42,587 nucleotides of DNA from Parcubacteria group bacterium GW2011_GWA2_43_13. Lineage in GTDB: Bacteria > Patescibacteriota > Patescibacteriia > UBA9629 > GWA2-43-13. The DNA is taken from positions 1,797 to 44,383 of the forward strand of contig LCFM01000011.1 of the NCBI GenBank assembly GCA_000999025.1, given 5' to 3'. Position 1 is the stretch's first letter. Every line of letters begins with the position of its first letter. This document shows positions 40,023 through 42,587 of this stretch, one piece after another. The notes under the pieces are model-generated. The model was not told the origin of the DNA, ran no database searches, and worked only from the letters and a program-made list of their open reading frames with translations. A program made the position numbers and the translations under genes.

Positions 40023-40699
40023 AACATATATTTACCTTTTTTTTGATCAGAGACGATTTCTCCTGCTTCCAAGGTAATAACCCGTTTATGGAGATTATTC
40101 ACAACTTCGCGGTTATGCGTTACCAGCACAACTGTTGTGCCGAATGAATTTATCTTGAGCAGTAAATCAACAATTTCATTGGTATTGATGGCATCGAGAT
40201 TTCCTGTCGGCTCATCTGCTACCAATACTTTAGGCCGATGAGCAAGCGCGCGGGCAATCGCAACTCGTTGTTTTTCACCGCCTGAAAGTTGTTTGGGGAA
40301 CCGATCTTCTTTTTTTTCAAGCCCTACTACTTTGATCAATTGGGGAACAATGGTTTTTATTTTAGTAAACGGCGATCCGGAAACCTGCAAAGCAAAGGCA
40401 ATATTTTCATCCACTGTTTTGCTTGGCAAAAGTTTGAAGTCCTGAAAAATGACACCGATTTGGCGGCGTAAAATTGGTTTTGCGCGGTTTTTGATATGAG
40501 TAATATCCCATCCGCCAATAGTAATAGTGCCGTGCGTTGGCCGTTCTTCGGCAGTAATCAGTTTTACTATGGTTGTTTTTCCTACTCCGCTTTGGCCGAC
40601 AATGGAAACAAATTCTCCAGGCTCAATATGAAGCGTCGCCTCTTTGAGCGCGGAAATATTTGGATGGTATATTTTACTGACATTTTTGAATATGATCAC
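40019..40699 (-). CDS. ftsE: Cell division ATP-binding protein FtsE
   Basis: A 227-aa ABC ATPase from a GTG at 40699, which begins exactly at the family start (IIFKNVSKIY). Walker A is GQSGVGKT, the signature LSGGEKQR and Walker B VLVADEPTGNLD. A longer frame from GTG at 40747 adds a hydrophobic tail not seen in FtsE. A TATACT -10 box (40795-40790) lies upstream within a palindrome TACTTT-AGT-AAAGTA (40779-40793), so the ftsE operon probably has its own promoter, perhaps regulated there. Confidence 0.93.
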   Translation of the reverse strand: MIIFKNVSKIYHPNISALKEATLHIEPGEFVSIVGQSGVGKTTIVKLITAEERPTHGTITIGGWDITHIKNRAKPILRRQIGVIFQDFKLLPSKTVDENIAFALQVSGSPFTKIKTIVPQLIKVVGLEKKEDRFPKQLSGGEKQRVAIARALAHRPKVLVADEPTGNLDAINTNEIVDLLLKINSFGTTVVLVTHNREVVNNLHKRVITLEAGEIVSDQKKGKYML

Positions 40700-40801
40700 A
40701 AGAAAAAAGAAAAGATTAACATTCAAAGAGTAAAACGATAGACGCACTGTTTAAATTTTTATGTGTCATTTTACTTTTTACTTTAGTAAAGTATAGCACA
40801 T

Positions 40802-42040
40802 TTATTCTTTTTTCGATACAGTAATGGAAATTATTCCCACACCTGGGTTTGCAAGTTTTGAAAATGCGCTTTTGGTGAGATCAATAATTCGTCCTTCCAC
40901 AAAGGGACCGGTTGACACAACGGTAACATCAACGTTTTTGTTATTTTCAGTATTGGTAACAATAAGTTTTGTCCCCATAGGGTAATCATTGCTTGCGGCA
41001 CCATAGCGCGCTTTTTTGGTTAATGCGTCAGAAAACCATGATGCTTGCCCTTCATGAAGAACAGTTGATTCAAAGAGTGCTATTTTTGCGTACGGCAGAT
41101 TGATCGGAGCTGTCAGTGAGTTTGTTGATATGTCGCGGGTGGTGGGCAATGGTTCCCATGCAGGAGTTGTTTGATTTAAAAAGTTGATTCTTTTTTGAGT
41201 CGCTGTTTTTTTTATGCCGTAAAACGTAAGCATAAGGGGGCGCGACAGTATGATGTGCGATCCTGATTGCGTTTTTATATCAAATTCATAAATAGGAGAT
41301 GAAAAAACGCGATACGCAGGAGGGCCGTAGATGTTTTCTTTGTTTGTTATTGTAAGCGTTGCTGGTTCCAAAAGCGCGTCAGGGGCAATGGTTACTGAAA
41401 AAAGCCGGTCATCTGAAAAAAATATTTCAGAGTCAAGCGATGTCGCAGAGACAGTATGCGATATTTCCGCACCTGTGGAAGACACGATTGTTTCTGTGTT
41501 TATTTTAGGGAGCGCAATGCGAGCCGGAAGCGATGTTGTTTTTGCGCTGAATACAGCGACGCGTAATACGGAAAAATCAATATGTGTTTTTAGCGCAGTA
41601 CTGGATCGTTTAAATGTTGTAAGTTTTAACCATTCTTGCGTCGGTTCATTCCATAAAAAAATCCCTGATTGTTGCGATATTTTTGGGATAGATACTATTA
41701 ATGGTATTGAAGATGCAAGTATGACTGGTTGAGTGTCTCGCATAAGCGAGATGTCATAGGCCTGGGTGAGAGGTGTAATTTCTTTCGGTACAATCGCATC
41801 TGGAGCCGGAGTGATAGAGATTGTTGTGGGTTTTTTGAGAGCATTTGGGGGTATTGCCATTGTTATGATACCATCGTCAGATGTGGCAGGATATCCGCGT
41901 TCAATCGTTTTTTGATCAAGATACACACCTTCATCAGCCCAAGAAATAGCGGGCATTGCTATTCCTGCTATCTCGGATAGTATCAATAAAAATATGGTAA
42001 TGGGAGTTGATTTTCTCATAGCATTTTCATATACTACCAT
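40802..42040 (-). CDS. RlpA-like exported protein with double-psi beta-barrel
   Basis: A 412-aa protein with a signal peptide (TPITIFLLILSEIAGIAMPAISWA). Two repeated ZU5-like beta regions (about 45-165 and 205-310) share the pattern ITMAIPPNALKKPTTISIT and VTIAPDALLEPATLTIT. The last 85 residues are a RlpA domain: GQASWFSDALTKKARYGAAS, YPMGTKLIVTN and GPFVEGRIIDLTKSAF. RlpA proteins bind or cleave glycan strands at the septum; activity cannot be assumed because the loop normally reading VNDRGPF is VVSTGPF here, so its acidic residue is missing. ATG at 42040 is used; ATG at 42019 is equally possible. TATAAT at 42063-42058 is the likely -10. Confidence 0.85.
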   Translation of the reverse strand: MVVYENAMRKSTPITIFLLILSEIAGIAMPAISWADEGVYLDQKTIERGYPATSDDGIITMAIPPNALKKPTTISITPAPDAIVPKEITPLTQAYDISLMRDTQPVILASSIPLIVSIPKISQQSGIFLWNEPTQEWLKLTTFKRSSTALKTHIDFSVLRVAVFSAKTTSLPARIALPKINTETIVSSTGAEISHTVSATSLDSEIFFSDDRLFSVTIAPDALLEPATLTITNKENIYGPPAYRVFSSPIYEFDIKTQSGSHIILSRPLMLTFYGIKKTATQKRINFLNQTTPAWEPLPTTRDISTNSLTAPINLPYAKIALFESTVLHEGQASWFSDALTKKARYGAASNDYPMGTKLIVTNTENNKNVDVTVVSTGPFVEGRIIDLTKSAFSKLANPGVGIISITVSKKE

Positions 42041-42079
42041 GGACTATACCACAGAAAATTATAGTCGTCTTGTGGATAC

Positions 42080-42151
42080 GCGGGTGTCGTATAATGGCTA
42101 TTATGCAAGCTTCCCAAGCTTGAGAAGGGGGTCCGATTCCCCTCACCCGCT
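42080..42151 (+). tRNA. tRNA-Gly (anticodon CCC)
   Basis: Acceptor GCGGGTG/CACCCGC, anticodon stem CAAGC/GCTTG around TTCCCAA (anticodon CCC), D loop with GG, discriminator T, no encoded CCA. The T loop reads TCCGATT, so position 55 is C instead of the nearly universal T. Confidence 0.9.
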
Positions 42152-42178
42152 TATGATACTATAAGGTATATATTTATA

Positions 42179-42200
42179 GCCGATGTAGCTCAGCTGGTAG
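42179..42200 (+). pseudogene. 5' fragment of a second tRNA-Thr-like gene
   Basis: These 22 bases match the first 22 bases of the tRNA-Thr gene at 42215 with three mismatches (acceptor, D stem and D loop), then end at the left arm of the inverted repeat. No matching 3' acceptor strand is found; a short TTCGTAAAG after the right arm (42302-42310) equals the anticodon-loop region of tRNA-Thr. Confidence 0.65.
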
Positions 42201-42301
42201 CCCCGCACCTTTTAGCCGAGATAGCTCAGTTGGTAGAGCAGCGCTTTCGTAAAGCGAAGGTCGCGGGTTCGAGTCCCGCTCTCGGCTTAAAAGGTGCGGG
42301 G
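42201..42301. repeat. Perfect 14-bp inverted repeat flanking tRNA-Thr exactly
   Basis: CCCCGCACCTTTTA at 42201-42214 and its exact reverse complement at 42288-42301 touch the first base and the discriminator base of tRNA-Thr on either side. In the precursor RNA the arms would extend the acceptor stem from 7 to about 21 bp with one bulged base. Confidence 0.85.
42215..42287 (+). tRNA. tRNA-Thr (anticodon CGT)
   Basis: Acceptor GCCGAGA/TCTCGGC, D arm GCTC-AGTTGGTA-GAGC, anticodon stem GCGCT/AGCGA around TTCGTAA (anticodon CGT), T arm GCGGG-TTCGAGT-CCCGC, discriminator T, no encoded CCA. All canonical positions are intact. Confidence 0.95.
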
Positions 42302-42321
42302 TTCGTAAAGACACTCCAATC

Positions 42322-42350
42322 AAAAAAACAAGGATATTCCTTGTTTTTTT
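42322..42350. terminator. Bidirectional intrinsic terminator
   Basis: ACAAGGA (42328-42334), a TAT loop and TCCTTGT (42338-42344) are bordered by seven A residues on the left and a T-run on the right. It can end the tRNA transcript on the plus strand and the FtsB-like transcript on the minus strand. A GC hairpin GGGGC/GCCCC is at 42366-42379. Confidence 0.85.
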
Positions 42351-42380
42351 GTTGTATTGTCTATTGGGGCTGTCGCCCCC

Positions 42381-42587
42381 CTATTTGAAAAAATAGTTCA
42401 ACCATTTTTTGATATTTGAGTCCTGATTTTTTTGAGGATCATTGGGTAAAGGCGTTATGTCTTTTTGATCTGTGTTATCATAAAAGGTTACAGCTGTCTC
42501 CCCTGCTTTTTTAAGGTTGAGTTTTTGCTTTGCCTGTGTTTCAATAAACGCATCAGAAGACGCCGCGAATTGGCGTTCTTTCATAAT
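42381..42587 (-). CDS. FtsB/DivIC-like septum protein, C-terminal part
   Basis: Only the last 68 or so residues are visible; the frame stays open past an internal ATG to the window edge. The segment FIETQAKQKLNLKKAGE followed by TAVTFYDN is the usual C-terminal signature of the FtsB/DivIC family (E-x-x-A-R/K-x-x-L-x-L-x-K-x-G-E). FtsB binds FtsQ and FtsL to trigger septal synthesis, which fits the FtsQ-like gene at 19557. The N-terminal membrane helix and coiled coil lie outside the window. Confidence 0.7.
   Translation of the reverse strand: MMKERQFAASSDAFIETQAKQKLNLKKAGETAVTFYDNTDQKDITPLPNDPQKNQDSNIKKWLNYFFK

Overview
The window looks like a chromosomal segment of a Candidate Phyla Radiation (Patescibacteria, probably Parcubacteria-like) bacterium. 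The clues are a DUF4012 protein, several small type IV pilin genes, a TagA-type glycosyltransferase, a RlpA-like protein, very compact gene packing with 4-nt ATGA overlaps, and few Shine-Dalgarno sites. Two or more -10 boxes lie so close to start codons that leaderless mRNAs are likely. TGA reads as a normal stop, so this is not one of the lineages that recode UGA. No rRNA gene is present. This placement is inference from gene content; no marker phylogeny was run.

Layout. 1-8106: surface polysaccharide genes (GT4, two GT2 genes, one of them a tandem two-domain protein, an O-antigen ligase/polymerase-like membrane protein, DUF4012), with the rRNA methyltransferase rlmE among them. 8228-17428: cell-shape and envelope block with a first mreB, holB, an Asp-box lipoprotein, an unusually short frr, rseP, then mreB2-mreC-mreD-mrdA. 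17542-20504: an OmpR-type response regulator without a visible kinase, greA, a lipoprotein cyclophilin and an FtsQ-like protein. 20505-20862: an unexplained repeat-containing noncoding stretch. 20863-25417 (minus): pilin, M23 endopeptidase, gltX, and a TagA-NUDIX fusion. 25528-28050 (plus): LigB-like protein, a small unknown, def and fmt. 28028-35158 (minus): membrane GT2, an ABC-2 exporter whose two genes are separated by a 144-bp inverted-repeat element, an unknown protein, dtd, and a large membrane protein ending in a predicted beta-propeller.

35205-37960 is the accessory region and the most interesting part. A gene on the plus strand encodes a complete LexA-type repressor (winged helix, Ala-Gly cleavage site, Ser/Lys protease dyad) fused in one chain to a beta-class DNA methyltransferase. 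Its promoter carries a perfect 12-bp palindrome and LexA-like half-sites, and the mRNA should be leaderless. It lies beside the 3' half of a broken csaA gene and converges on an unknown gene that appears to have lost its start codon next to tRNA-Gln. I infer a laterally acquired, possibly DNA-damage-responsive modification or defence module.

38065-42587 holds ftsE, a pilin-like gene, ftsX and a pilin, a RlpA-like protein, tRNA-Gly(CCC), tRNA-Thr(CGT) and the end of an FtsB-like gene. The tRNA-Thr is flanked exactly by a perfect 14-bp inverted repeat and preceded by the 5' third of a second tRNA. Together most genes serve envelope building: polysaccharide synthesis and export, peptidoglycan elongation (Mre/PBP2), division (FtsQ, FtsB, FtsEX, M23, RlpA) and pili, with scattered translation genes.
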